Shown in pieces: positions 50,938 through 64,000 of a stretch of 64,000 nt of DNA. Each line of letters begins with the position of its first letter. Position 1 is the stretch's first letter. This DNA comes from Mesaphorura yosii (Eukaryota > Arthropoda > Collembola > Poduromorpha > Tullbergiidae): contig WIXG01000015.1 in NCBI GenBank assembly GCA_009869945.1, positions 1-64,000 of the forward strand, given 5' to 3'. The translations under genes and the position numbers were made by a program. Under the pieces are notes generated by a model. That model was not told the DNA's origin. It searched no databases and worked only from the letters and a program-made list of their open reading frames with translations.

Positions 50938-53900
50938 ATCCTAAAAATGAAAAATGTAGCACTCACAGCGCAGCAGCTGTTGAGCTTTTGCATGGATTTC
51001 CCAGTGGACGAATATTTTTTCAATTCAATTGATAGAGCATATTTTCGTCTGATGTACGCAAAACTGAAGCAAGCTGTTTAATTGCAGTCTGACGTAAATT
51101 TCAAACTAATTTCCAATCTCGCACGTCGTAATAAACAAACTCAAATCTGAGCAAATTGCGTCATCGTGTGAAAGCAGATGCTTGAGTAGCTCGAAGAATG
51201 CATTTTTAATTAAGATTATTAACACGTTACTTATTCGTGGTGGAAAACAAGAAGATTTAATGAAACCCGAGAAAATTTGAATAATTCAGGCGGTGCACGA
51301 ATAAATAATGACGGCGCGTCACGCCAAAACCCCAAAAGTAATTTTTAAGTTTCAGTTGCCTCGAAACCGCAAGCGTCAGCCGACCCACGCAGCACAGCAC
51401 AGCTTTATAAACCAAGTATCATTTCATAGCATGCAAAATACGAATGACGACTCTTCATCTTCTTCGCGGCTGAAACTTTGGAAGATAAATACTTTCACCA
51501 TTTTTCTCGTGCATAATATGTGAGCCGCGTAAGTGTATGCTGTACGGCACGCTGTACTTTGTCTTGAGCCTCGCTGTCTGCCAGTCTCGTCTTGTCTCAG
51601 CTCAGGGACTTTTCGTACACGTACGTACGCACGTAAAGAAGTCGACTTACCAAAGTAGAATGGCAAACAAAATTTAGAATCTTGTTTTCGGGTTTACTGT
51701 TGGTTTGATGAAAAATTACGCGAGTTTAGTCGAGATAGAAAAGTGAAACTGAAGACCCAACGAAAGTCAAGTCGAAAGAAAGAAGGCAAGGCAAAACTTT
51801 TCTCTTTTCTTGAGTTTCAATCTAATATTTCTTAGCTCGTGTGCTACTACCGCTGCCGCAACAGCTCACTTTAAATGGCATCCAAGATGAACTCGTTTCT
51901 GTTTGAGGTTCAATTCATACCGTACTTTTAACATTGCCTGCCTGCCACGTTTGGCCTGGAATTAACGAGAAGAGAATGCAGCCGCAGCCCGGGTAGACCA
52001 ACTTTGTTGACATGAGTGCTCGTTTTAAGAAGTCGTAAGTAAGGCCACGCTACGCCACTTTCAAAAATAAGGTGATCCAAGACTCGGTTCAATAACAGAA
52101 TTGTGTTGCTTTTGTTGGCAGGGTTTTTAATACACATTTTTCAAATTCCCAATAAATATAAGTGACAGAAATGCTTTTTGTCTAACATGCAATAATTTAT
52201 CCGTCCCTTCTTCGTACTTTCAGTGCTCTCGCTCACTTTTCCAGGAGAATCATATTCATATGTACGACCACACCGCATCGGATCACATAACTGGGTCAAA
52301 CAAGTAGAAGCAGAAGTAGTACAAAGTTATGTGGAAGGATTCACATACGTGGAACACGAGCACGAGCTCAAGTACAGGTTGAGTGTTTATGCCGTTCTAG
52401 CATGCCTCTTATGGATTAAATCCATAGAATCATGGCCCGGCATGGGATCGACATGGCACTCATGTTCGAAACGAACAAGCAGGAATTATTTTAAAAGTTT
52501 GCGAAAACAAATTCGTTAAAAGTTGAAAGTATAAAGTATTATTACAAGTACAGTTCCGATAACTGTTACGGGCGCATGTTCTACAATGCAGTAAGACGGA
52601 AAATAAAAAGTTGGATCCATGCTTGTCGTCGCAGGAGTGCGTAATAAATCATTTGTTTAGGTGGGCACTCAATGCAGGAGAACTTAAGAGCCTTCAACAT
52701 GGATCAGGATTAAGGTGAATCCATCCTCAGTCACTTCGAGCGAGGACGCAGAATTTATGCTTGTGTGCTCGAATTTTCGACTCAATTTCGCTTTTGAGCG
52801 AAAGCAGACCAGCCTGATCGTAATTAAAATTCCGCATTATGAACCACTTAATAATTTATTTTCAATTCAGTCCATCAGCATTCAAAACGAAGGGAAGCAG
52901 TCTGTGCAAGCATCTGCAGCTGCTACAGTTTAGCCAGAACTTAACAGATATGCCACCTTACTTGCTTTCCCGGCCAGACCAGGCAGGCACCTTTTATATC
53001 ATTATTTAAAGTTGATGACTATAGACATGGTGCCACCATAAATCTTCGTCCTCGCAAGAACGAGAGGAAAAGAAACCTGCCTTCCTGCTTGTGAGATTGC
53101 ACGTGTAACCCGATAAATTTAATTAAATTTGTGGCGACATTCTTTTCCTCACTACCGTTGCTGCTGAGCATCGTCGTACTTTTCTTCCACATGCACTCTC
53201 GTATGAATGAATGAATGAATCCGACAGCGGCATGCATGTGAGGAGGCAGATATCCCGCTACAAAAGTTTCAATCAATATTAACTTTGAAAGCTGTCTGTT
53301 TCTCGTTCTCCATCCCGATTTCTCAGGGTTCTTGCAACAATAAATCTGTTATGACAGCTGAGCTTGGTGAAGGAATACTTTCCGTAATTGTCTTTGTCGA
53401 TTTCGTCCGATTTCAATTGTTGAACCGGGCCAACTTTGACTAACGCTAAAGCTAGAACACATTAATGCTGTTTAACGTTATCTTGGGTTGAGGCTGTCTG
53501 GCTGCCTGTCAGGCATTGATGTGAGTCTTGCAGCTGTTCTGAGAACTTTGCTGAAAAGAATTCACCTCATGTAACATATGTTTGACACATTTCCCTTTGT
53601 TTTCATAAACCATGTGTGAGATGTGAGTCCCGAACTCCATGCAGGAGGAAAACAAGTCAGCTTCAGAATCGTCGGCCGGCCGCAGGCGTTAGGGATTTGG
53701 GTATTAATCTGGATTTGGAAACATTTCTTCAACGCGCTGTAATGTTTATAGAAATCAGATAAAAGAAGCATAAAAGAAAATTCCAATGATGTGTTTTGAA
53801 ATGTATGGGACTGCTGTTTGCTGTTTTAGAACTCCTCCACACTTTCTCCCATCGCTAAACTACTTTCTTTTGCAGATAACCTTTCTATGAGCTTTGTGCC

Positions 53901-56900
53901 CGTTCCTGTACGCCTGCCTACCGTCAGTTCCACTTTTTCACTCCACGGTGGGTACGCCAAGCAGGACAAGGTTATATGAATACATGTTGGCGAAACGCGA
54001 AATGTATAGGTACAATGACAATGACAAATGTCATTCTCTATCTCTTCATTGAATCTCTGCTCAGAGCTGCGGTTCTTCGGCCCCCATCCTCTTTTCTTTT
54101 CTTTCAGAAACGCAAAGACAGCAATAAAACGGGAAAAGTTGCATTTGTACCTTTGTTGAAGTTGTACAACCACTCGCAAGAGCGTTTTGCCGTTTTGCAT
54201 GAACGAACGCACTTAAACTTGGTGCACAAAAGCAGAAGCAGCAAGCACAACATCCGAGATTTTTCCCGTTTAATTCAAAAGTGGCATATTTTGCACGCTT
54301 TGCCGGATTTCTCGTTTCTTCTCTCTGAATGCACGCTCGGTTCCTGTGCAAAACCGAAAAAGCGCCGTGAATCGTGAATCTTTGCTTCTGCTCCTTTCTC
54401 TCAGGAGTAACCGCCGAAAACGTGACATTTGACTCAATCATGATCGTTGTAACACACGTTTCATTCCTGATTCCTCTCGTACAGCATGTACTTTATTAAG
54501 TAGGTTAAGTGAGCACGAACTTTCCTCGTACAAGTTAATGCTCCATATACGATGACATATTACCCTGCCTCCGCATGCTGCATGGCATCGCATGGCTTAA
54601 AGTGCCGCCGCCGTGCCGTTCTATGTTAGAAGAAGCACGGCAACCTCGCGCGTGTGTAATAAATAATATTTCCGTGAATAGTGAATGATTATGATGAATC
54701 AACAAAAACGAAGCGAAAAGTGAGAGTGAGGCTATAAAGAGAAAGCCGGTGTAATTTCCTAGAATTCTGACACTTTCGTGAAATATTAAGATCACGAGCG
54801 TTGGCACAAGGCACAAAGTGCCAGGCGCGCGCCAGAAATGGAAATGAAATACAGATTGAAAAGGAATTCATGTTTTAAATTAGGCACTTTGAAAACATGA
54901 GTTATGGCATGGCGCTTTCCTCTGTTCTCTGAGTTGTGAGATTTCAGAATTGTGAAGGCAGGGAATTCGTGACGTTTCGTTTTCAATGTAAATCCAAATC
55001 CAAATCATGGGTGTGAAAATGGGATTTTACTTGTGAGAGCATTAAGTTGGACACTTGAAAGGTGACAAATGAATTTTATGGTCAGGACTCAATTCAAATT
55101 ACAAATCGCCCCGATTTGCGTACGCTACATGCAATCCTAGGAAATTGAGAGCCTGGTTTCCAATTCGAGCCTGACACGAGTACGAACCACTTCGACGTTA
55201 GATTTGGTTCGATTACCGCAAAGCAATAATTTACTCTTTTAGAGTGAAAGCAGCGGCAGCGGAAAAGGCATGGAAAGTGACATGGAAAAATTGCATTACA
55301 GGACAGGCGTAATGAACTGAATAAAATTGGTGATACATGACCGGCAGTTCTTCCTGTCCTGTCGTGCCTTGCTTTGTATGTCCATGTCGCCAGGAATTAC
55401 GGCGATGTAAAAGCAAAAGTAAACTCCAAAAATTAATCTCACGCATCATACTTGAGAGAGCAGCGAAAGTGGGGCAACTGCTAATTGATTGCCATTTTAT
55501 GCTACTACATTACTAATCAAACTCGCACTGTGTCCTTTCTAGGCAGTGTAGTGCAGTTCGGAGTTTCAATTTCAGCTTTGAGTTTTATACTCATGCATAT
55601 TTTAGCAGGGCAAACGTGGCAGTGACGGTGACGAGTTATTAATTACTTGCTTACACGTATCACTCTCTCATGCAGTGCAATTAGTTTCTAGCTCGAAATG
55701 TGATTTCTTCTCCCATTTTTGAGACTGGTGCTATAAATCACGTGAAAAAGTTCCGTCGGCACCCCACCACTTGTACGAAATACAAAGCAGAGTTGTAAAG
55801 ATTGATTTCCACTTTTAGAAAAGGTGAAATATCCAAATATCCATTTACGTCTAGTTACTAAAATGAAATTGCATTGCGCACACACGCGAGCGGTAGGCAG
55901 TTAAAAGTAAGCCCAGCTAGTGCATAAGTATTGTGTTCCCCTCAAGAGTCATTTTGCATAAATGACACGCACACTTCAGTCAACCATCCGCCAGTAGACA
56001 GCAAAATGTAATATGTAACACAGTGTAATTTGTCCATTATTGATTGCAGATCGCGTGGCTGTCTGTGGCCTGCCAAAGCCTAGTAGCTTGGCTTCTCATA
56101 ATGCAATTAGTTTCATACTAATTTCTCAACCGTGACACACGACTTGACAGAACAACGACCGTGATGCGACACGACGCGATGCGATACGATAGGAAGGGAA
56201 AGCATTAAGAAAGTGGCAAGCACATTTACCGCAGGGCAGCGGCGACGCGATGCGACATGAGACACGACAAGCCACGCGCACGGTTAACGTTTCTTAATGC
56301 ATGTCTTGAGCCTTAAATTGGATTTACATACCAAATTTCTGGAAACGACTCCTGCATGCATAGTTAGTTAGTGGATGATGAAGTAGATGAAGTGTGCTTG
56401 TACTCTGATTTAGGTTTTGGCAACTTGCTTGTGCTTCTTCGTCTTCCTTGCTGATGCTGATGACTTGTACTCTTTGTTCGCAGCGGTAGCGAAAGTCTTC
56501 TTGGTTGTGGTGCTGTTTACTAATTTCTTGGTTGTAGACGTTGAGGAATTCTTGCATTCGATACTCGGTTCGGCTTGGGCGATTTGTCGCGTTATCACAA
56601 TTTTGTGTTCAGTAGCTTCCAATTCACACTAACTACTTGCAGTATAAAATTTATACTGTGGACTTTATAAAGCAAAGGCCTGACGAGTTTATGAATTTAA
56701 GACGAGTGAACGACTAAAAGCTAACGTGGCTAATGACAAGCGCTGTAAAGTTGAACAAGCATGAGATGCTTTTGGTCTTGCAGGTAGCAGAGCAGGTAGG
56801 ATCTTGTCTTGATGCGACACTAGCAGCTAGAGAGGAATATGTTCGTAGTAAGTGGACGGATAATTCCTGAAGCTCCGAACGCGAACGGAAGAAAAATGTC

Positions 56901-59900
56901 CAATCAAATTAAGGTAAAGGCTTAGCGAAAGCGGCGGCGATACCGACGTGATTGTCCAGCAGCCGGAACAAAATGTTGTTTTGCTTTGCAGCAGGAGCGG
57001 TGGCGATGGATGCGTTATGGTTTGCTTGCGGGAGGGAAATTAGAAATATAGGTAGCGTGATGTGAAGGGAAAAACGACGTGGTGTGGCTGGAGGACGAGG
57101 ACTCCTTCAGCTGTGTTGTGTATTGTGTTTGTCCACTTCTTATGCTGTTGTAAGCTTCTTCGTCTTCGGTCGAAGACTCGAGATGATGATGTAATTCAAT
57201 ATGTTTCGATTACTGATATTGTTATTACTAATGTAATTAACTTTAGTTTCCGTTGTCTCTCCTTTCCTTTTCGGTTGTTTTTCGGTGCTCTCGTTCTGCT
57301 TGTGCTCTTCAGATGTCTTTCGCTCGTGCCTGAGTCGATGCCGTATGCGGGCACGCTGAAGCTGAACAACTTGTTACTGGTACGGGCACGGGTGCTTTCA
57401 CGGTTGTCGTTGCTGTTGCAGTTGCTGTGATCGAGTCAACGCCTAATTCATCTATGAATGACTATAAACGGAAAACCAAACCAATTTGTAGTGCAAGTAA
57501 TTGTACGCGAGGAAAATCCCGGAAAGAAGGAAGCCCGAAGGACGGATCGAGTTAATTAAATAATGATAATGATAAGGCATGATACGGAAAACAAAAACAA
57601 AGGAAATTGCCCTAATTTGAAATTGAATCCCAGTTTGTCGTTGTCATTTGTAATTGTGTACGTGTACAAGACAGAAGAGAACACTGCAACGCGTGTGTTT
57701 GTTGTTTGAATGGGTTCGATTTCGAGTTAGTTAATTAAGTTACGACAAAAGAGTAAGTTAGTCAACCATGCAAGCATGTATACAATTACGACCGCATTCG
57801 TATTCATTCACCATTCATCAATTCAATGGAATGGAATGTGTTCGAGTTTCAAACAAGTTCATTTGCTCATCGTAAGCGAGATGCTCGAATCATTCAAACT
57901 CAGAATAGTCGGAGTGGAGCGCGGAGAAAAGTAATTAATGCCTTTCTTATTCAATTTACTTTACAAATGGCCTTCAAGAAGCGGAGGAGAAAGGAAACAA
58001 TTAAAAAATTCGGTCCATTAGGCGCAGCACGGCTCCGTTGCCGTCTGCCTGCTTCATTTCTCCTGGCTGTCTTGTCACATGGTGTGAAAATACACGCCTG
58101 GTGATGCGATTCTGCGGCTGAGGGGCGCGGTTTCGCTTTGCTTAACGAAAGAAGAATCCGACATGCTCATCTTCCATGTCAGTCTCAAGAGAGAATTTTA
58201 ATAACTTGCTTGTCTTTTTGCGAAAACAAGAATACAGCCACGCAACAGTAAAAGGAAACCAAAATTGTATGAGTGTACCTTCACAAGCAATTAACACAAA
58301 CTCGTCTTTCGCTTGCTGCTTTCTCCACGCGCTCAGCACCCGAGGGACTCGAGTTGAACATTATGCGGAAAGATTTTAATTATTGTATCACAAATATTTG
58401 CCAGCAGTCATTCATTTGTGAACAATAATCATAATGAGCATGTCTGCGCCAGTCTGAGCACTGCACGCCACGAATGCACGAAGTACGAAATCCTGTCCTG
58501 CTGCCAAATTGCAAATGGTTGTTTTGTTTGTCTAGAGAAGCGAGAAGCCTTTGATAAGAGTAGCGGAAGAATTTCGGTCGTAGTCGTGACAAGATCTTTG
58601 AGGTAAACAAAATGTCATGCAATTATGCACAAGGTTTTGTATTACGTACGCTACGTGCACATTTTACTGACGCTTCGTGAACGTGAATGTGGGCATAAAC
58701 GGGAATGACAAAGGAAATGGCGATGGGAAAATTTCAGAGACCACGACCACAGAGTTTAATTTCAAGTACTCTTCAAACACAAACACAGCAGCCAAATTGA
58801 ATCGTATTGCTTTACCTTGGACTAATTCAGGCGTCAGATCCGTATTCGTACTCGTGTTTCTGTTGACAGAAGGACAAAGTGACACGCTCACTCGCCCGAT
58901 CACGCTTATGCTTTTAAAAGTTGACAAGGAGTTGACATCTTGACTTTCGCTCAGATGACAGACAGACAACTCGTGTATGTGTAGTGTGGATGTACTACCG
59001 GAATTGGAATGAACAAGAATTTCACGACACAACACGATACTGTCTTTCTTCACCTCAACCCAACTGTCAGCAGCTGTTTACTGTTTACGCGTTTACGGCG
59101 CCTTTGCGGACGTTGTTCTATTGTGATCGTGCTCTACACAATGAAAGGCAAGAAAAGAAAGTACAGAACTCAGTCACATGGCGACAGACAGCCAAGTCAG
59201 GATGATGAAGAAATCACATTAGTCATACGAACGGCACGGCGCGCATTGAAGGAGATTGAAAAAATATGATGCACAATACGCGTCCTCCTGCCTGCAGTGT
59301 GTATTGTACTTGTGACTGCGGCACGGCTACGGTATTCGTATTATTATTGTATTATCTAAACACTGTTGTACTGCTTTGGTTAGGCACAAAGCCCCGTAAG
59401 TATGACTCAACAAATCAACCCATCTAAGTTTCGATGAAAGTACTCGTACTCGTCATGCACGGTTTTCACTGCTTGCTTTCCTTTTTTGCCTGCCTGGAGT
59501 TCGTCAATAACAGCAGCAGCATGAAATAGTGCACAAGAGGGACACAGACACGGACAAAGCCAGCGCCAACGGAGCAGATAACAAATTGCATATATTGAAG
59601 AATGCTTGCATCAGGGAGCACTAATGCAAAAACCACCTGACAGTATTATTATATTACACAACAAGATATGATGCGAGTGAATAGTGAGTCCTGAGATATG
59701 GGATGGATGGATTGGATGAGAGATACGGGTAGTGAAAAGTCAAGTGCCGGTACGATCAGTACAATCAGTACAACGTACAATACACGAATATGGGCATGGT
59801 ACTTTGGATTTATAGCAGAATGGAGGAAGCAGGAGAGAAAATATGCAATATTTCATGCCACAGTGGAGTCAATTTCAGTACAGTGCAAGCAGTGTAGAAG

Positions 59901-62439
59901 AAATGAAGACTGGACGGACCTGCGTATTAATTGATGCTGAATCTGGATAAAAGTAAATCAATACGACGGTGTTGCATGCTCCGGTAGATCTAGGTTCCAA
60001 TTAGTTGAGCCACATGTATGAAATTCTTTTGATCACACCCGGCTCGTCGCCAACGTATTCACTAATTATTCCATTCGAAAATGGCAATTGTCTTGCATTG
60101 CTAAGATTGGAATTTCGTTTGCTACACTGCAGACACACTCTAGATACCTCTTTCATGAAAAAATTATAATATGTGAGTTCAACGAAAGAACCACTGGTGT
60201 GAGCGCTTTTCGAGTCAAAATCAAGCCATCAACGTCTTCTACTCGGAACCTCTCAACCCGCACAATGGTTATATATTTAACTCTGAACATCTGTCTTCAG
60301 TTGAAAATTTCTATCGCTCTATTAGAAAGGTTTTCATGCTTTCACCAACGCATTGGCACAATAAACTGTTTGACAGGAAATGCAAACACGTGCATGTACG
60401 TCTGCACTTGAGAGATTTCATTGAAAAAGAAGAGATTCGGAAGAGGAGTTCTGGATAAACATTGTGACTTACTGCGAAGGCGTAGCGGCAAACTTACTTT
60501 TTAGCAGTTCTTGAGGAAACAGGAAGGGAAGCTGTTGCTACTATTTTCTGAGAACTTCACTCAAGCAAAAAGAAAGCTTTCCGTTCCATCATGGAGCAAC
60601 GCAGGTAAATGAGAGGAAGACATAAGAGCACCTTCCTGGCGATTTCTTCTTTCTTGTGAACCTTGACAGAGGACTGACAGATTCAGCAGGAGAATTGCAC
60701 CTGACGCCCGTGCCATTTGTCTGACGTAATTTAAGTACTCGTAATTGCAAATCGTGGCCCGCCTTCACTTGCAAATTCACTTTGTATGCATTCCACGTTC
60801 CATGCCGCGCGTGTTGCAGTAATGATTGAATTTAATTATCGTCAATCTGTGTACTAGAAATCAATCAACTTCAAAGGTGATGTGCACGCCTCATCAGGTA
60901 AGAAGATCGAATCACGGAGCATTCTCCATGCAGTTCTTGGACGGGGTCGAGTGATGGCATTGGTCCAGAAATTGAATGCTACGAGATTGCTTTCGCTGAA
61001 TTGAAGCCCGGTCATGCGAAACAAAAGTGAGCGATCCAGGATAATGGAAAAGGTAATCAATCCTGGAAATTCGCTGATCGCTTTCTTTTTGCTGAGTAAT
61101 TATGGAAGAGGCCACGTCTGTTGGCTCTGGAAAATCTGCAATGGACCATCGATTTGAAGCTCATCGTCCATTAATGACAATCAATAAAAATTCAAGAGGT
61201 CTAATTTTTCTTGGCTTGCAAAATTGAATGAGGAGTAATGGACTTTTTATGTAATCACGTCCGAAATGTGCGCTGCCCCCAATATACGTGCTGCGAAAAT
61301 GATTTACGAAGAAGATTTCATCGGCATGGATGAGACGAGTGCGACCTCCAGCTTGATGATCCTGCCTGGCTTGGCTTGGGTTCTCAGACGCGGATTCACT
61401 TCAGAAGAGACGAGTCGAGTCGTATTTATGTAGAGAAAGTAAATTGGTTCATGGTAAACTGAATCTTTTATCTTTCCAGGTCACTTGCACACCTCTTCAC
61501 TTCGTAGTCGTCCGCAGTCTGCTATTCAGCTGAGCTCAACAGCAAACTTGGGTTCTGTTCTGTTTCACCGGCGCGGGCTTGACTTTCGAGGTTACGCGAG
61601 AGGAATTTATTGCATTTTCTTCTCGAATTTATTTTGTTCTCCGGGTCTAACCTATAAACTCCTTTATTTCACACTTAAAACTCAACTGCATTTGGAGACT
61701 TCACTTTTCGCTTTCGCACTCCCATTTGCAATACCAATGGCAATAGAAATTCAGCACACCGTCGACCGTCGTGGACTTATATCGCCTAAGAGTGCAAGAT
61801 CAGAGCAGTAAGATGTCACAAGTCATTAAAATAACATGCCGAGCACTGCGCGGTTTTAATGCTTTTTAATCCAGTTTGCTTGTAGAGAAGTACATAAACT
61901 GAGTGATTGCGTAATTTATGTCTTCAGTGCCATAAAGAGAGTTTTAATGTGCTCCTTCAATTTAGCTTTTGCTATTCATTCATCTTGAGCTTGTTCACGT
62001 TCAAGCCCAAGTGTCTATAAAATGATTCACGACTGCTGACTAGACCAGTTTCTGGTTGGCATTCGGCAATGGCCATTTGCCAACGTAAACCATAAACCAA
62101 ATAGCATATAATTAAATGTGAACCAATTTCAGTGCCACTAACCTGCTAATTACAGGCTGGATCTTTCTCATAATAGTGCAATGCAACACAAAGGTATAAT
62201 TACACGTGATACTGGAATTGGAATTACGCATGGAGCATGAACGGTGAAAGTTCTGAGGATCTATTGCTTTCCAGTGGAAATTAGTGCATTTTGCCTTATG
62301 TGCTAAATTCGCAATTTAACTGGACAATTTTAAATTTCTAAGCACTTATTTAAAGCAAGCAGAAGCATTTGAGCAAAGTGACAACAGCTGCGACTGGCAA
62401 AGGCAGGCAAGCAATGCATTTGGCGCTTTCGGACAATAC
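50938..62439. other. 11.5-kb region without a supported gene
   Basis: Either an intron of the calmodulin-like gene (if the 62.5-kb exon belongs to it) or intergenic. ORFs on both strands are short. A Lys/Thr/Ser-rich minus-strand ORF at 56622-56410 opens on TTG and was not accepted. Simple-sequence tracts occur, for example GAATGAAT repeats near 53206-53220. Confidence 0.35.
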
Positions 62440-62535
62440 CTTGCTCCGAGATCGGTCATCTTTTCCTTGTCTTTTTTTAGGCGGAGGCACTTTTTTAGGA
62501 TCTTTCATAATCATACGTGCTGCTGCGAACGCCAT
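62440..62535 (-). CDS. Candidate distal first coding exon of the calmodulin-like gene
   Basis: ATG 62535 in a strong context (CAACCATGGCG) opens 32 codons: MAFAAARMIMKDPKKVPPPK, then KRQGKDDRSRSK. It ends at the donor AAG|GTATTG in phase 0. The very basic, Pro/Lys-rich product resembles the Lys-rich extension encoded by exon 50668-50462, to which it can join in phase, as it can to exon 43916-43883. If real, the gene spans 24 kb. Alternatively it is the start of an unrelated gene or a chance ORF. Confidence 0.35.
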
Positions 62536-64000
62536 GGTTGATGATGATGTCGGAGTGAGCGATAGTGATTTGGATTGTTGACAATATTTATATGTGTTCG
62601 GATGAAAGCTTCGGATTTATTCTCCTAAATCGTGGAAAACGATTACTGCAAAAGCGGCTCAGGGTTCAACGCCAATTTAATGCCTGAGATTGGGACAATC
62701 GTAGGCGGAGACTTTACAATTGGGATAAGAATTGTGAACTTCTCATTGCAATTGTAGACGTATACTGCGATTTATGACACCTTGTCAAATGTATTCAAGC
62801 CTGACCGAGCTGCTACCTTCCAGCGTTTTAGCTTTCGTGGTCTTGACGCTACAAGAGAGCAAAACGGAACAACCAAGGAACAACCATGATAATAGTAGAT
62901 CAAGAGGAAAATTGGACAACAGTAACAATCATCATGCCCGTAATCATAAAGTACACGAGAATAAACTTCATTGTATGTCAAGCGTGTGCCCCGTGTGCCA
63001 GTCGCTACAAGCAGGAAACACCACCGCACCAGGACAAAGAAGAACCACGACGTATTTCAACGGAGAAACGAGAAATGAACTGACCTGTTTCCGTTTCTTT
63101 CACTCTGCCCTGAATCAGGTTACGCTTTCGCGATACGCGTTACTTACACGTACGGTGCTCGTGTGTCATGCCCGGATAATGGGAAACAGGCAAGAAAGAA
63201 GAATACAATGGTCACATTCAATTCAACAAAAGAAAAGAAACCGAAACCGAGTCATACTCGTGTGTGTTGTTATCACCCACATTATTGGTTTCCGAATTAA
63301 ACCGGCATGCATGTATACAACACAACAAAACTGAACCAGTGTCAGTCAGCAATAATAGTTTCCATTTAGGATATAAATATTACACACGGGTTTCGGATCG
63401 TCTGACCCGACCGGTTTAGGGTTCAGGATATCACGAGCCCTGGTTACACGCTACGCTGCTAAGCTCGGCGCTTCGTGGCTGGAGGCGGCTCAAGGCTCAG
63501 TCACCCATAAAAACATATCCATGATATGAAATCTGCTGCCAAATATTGTACTTTGTCCATCGTGAGTTCAAATCGAGATAACAATGCACTACAATGCGAG
63601 GCTTTATCTACATGTTCACGTATCATAAAACCCGGCCCTGTCAGTGCATGTCAAAATTCCATGCGGTCTGTCGGTTTGTATTCAAATTCGATAATAATGC
63701 GAGATTTGATAAAGTAATACGTATTGCATGACATCGGTGTAATGCAAAGAAATGCAAACACTGCACTGCTCTGTGCTGAACTCAAACGGAGAAAGTAGTG
63801 TAGAAAGCAGTAGCATATAGCAATCTGGGCGTGCAGAATGGAGATTGAAATGAATGAAGTTATTCAACTTTCACAGTGAACAAAAGTTTCTTGAGTTTGC
63901 TCGCATCACATTTTTACAAAGAAGCTTCAGTGAATTCTGCTTGATGTTCATTTTCTTTGTATCTTTGCAGAAAAATGGATAATGTGATTCTTGTTTCATA
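62536..64000. other. Right flank without a supported gene
   Basis: A 186-codon plus-strand ORF (62774-63334) has no recognisable motif and a composition like the surrounding non-coding DNA. Possible 5' UTR and promoter of the 62.5-kb exon. No RNA gene recognised. Confidence 0.35.

Noticed and set aside
56410..56622. Lys/Thr/Ser-rich minus-strand ORF
   Set aside because: Begins on TTG, ends in its own stop so it cannot feed the calmodulin-like gene, and is simple in composition.
57711..57725. GGGTTCGATTTC resembling a tRNA B box
   Set aside because: No A box at the right distance and no cloverleaf could be drawn.
62774..63334. 186-codon plus-strand ORF at the right edge
   Set aside because: No motif, no start context, and biased composition matching neighbouring non-coding sequence.

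Overview
This is eukaryotic nuclear DNA. Genes are split by GT-AG introns, most of them 47-102 bp in the first 13 kb, and poly(A) signals and long non-coding tracts are present. The gene content (a CLIP-type disulfide domain, a secreted haem peroxidase, a Drep2-like CIDE-N protein and an SLC9B/NHA antiporter) fits an arthropod. A small-genome crustacean such as a branchiopod is my best guess, but the sequence alone does not prove it. I rebuilt the gene models by hand from homology, splice signals and reading phase. Five of the six main models close exactly in phase; only the N-terminus of the ubiquitin protease stays open.

Region 1 (about 0.3-12.9 kb) is gene dense. It holds a USP-type ubiquitin protease on + (473-2450); a nine-exon secreted peroxidase with an N-terminal CLIP domain on - (7894-3854, 986 aa); a three-exon secreted cysteine-containing orphan with a GC-AG intron on - (9273-8389, 240 aa); and an eight-exon NHA-type cation/proton antiporter on + (10664-12686, 493 aa). 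In the antiporter the family's second catalytic aspartate is alanine. USP and peroxidase converge, the orphan and the antiporter are divergent, and the antiporter converges with the next gene.

Region 2 (16.2-25.2 kb) is one gene on -, a 539-aa CIDE-N protein resembling arthropod Drep2, with eight coding exons, a 12-nt first coding exon and introns up to 3.3 kb.

Region 3 (25.2-38.5 kb) has no convincing protein gene. It holds a 260-bp MITE-like inverted repeat (34.4-34.7 kb), a separate long-armed inverted repeat (28.9-29.0 kb), microsatellites and a weak exon-like island near 35 kb.

Region 4 (38.5-62.5 kb) is dominated by a calmodulin-like gene on -. A complete four-EF-hand core is spread over 5.4 kb. 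Upstream there are three candidate phase-0 first-exon groups, at 48.2, 50.5-50.9 and 62.5 kb, each of which would give a different N-terminal extension. The intron at 43.9-50.5 kb contains a decayed SWIM-zinc-finger transposon ORF with frameshifts and stops. The remaining sequence to 64 kb is non-coding as far as I can see.

The genes do not form one pathway. The peroxidase and the orphan are secreted, the antiporter is a membrane protein, and the Drep2-like and calmodulin-like proteins are intracellular signalling or structural factors.
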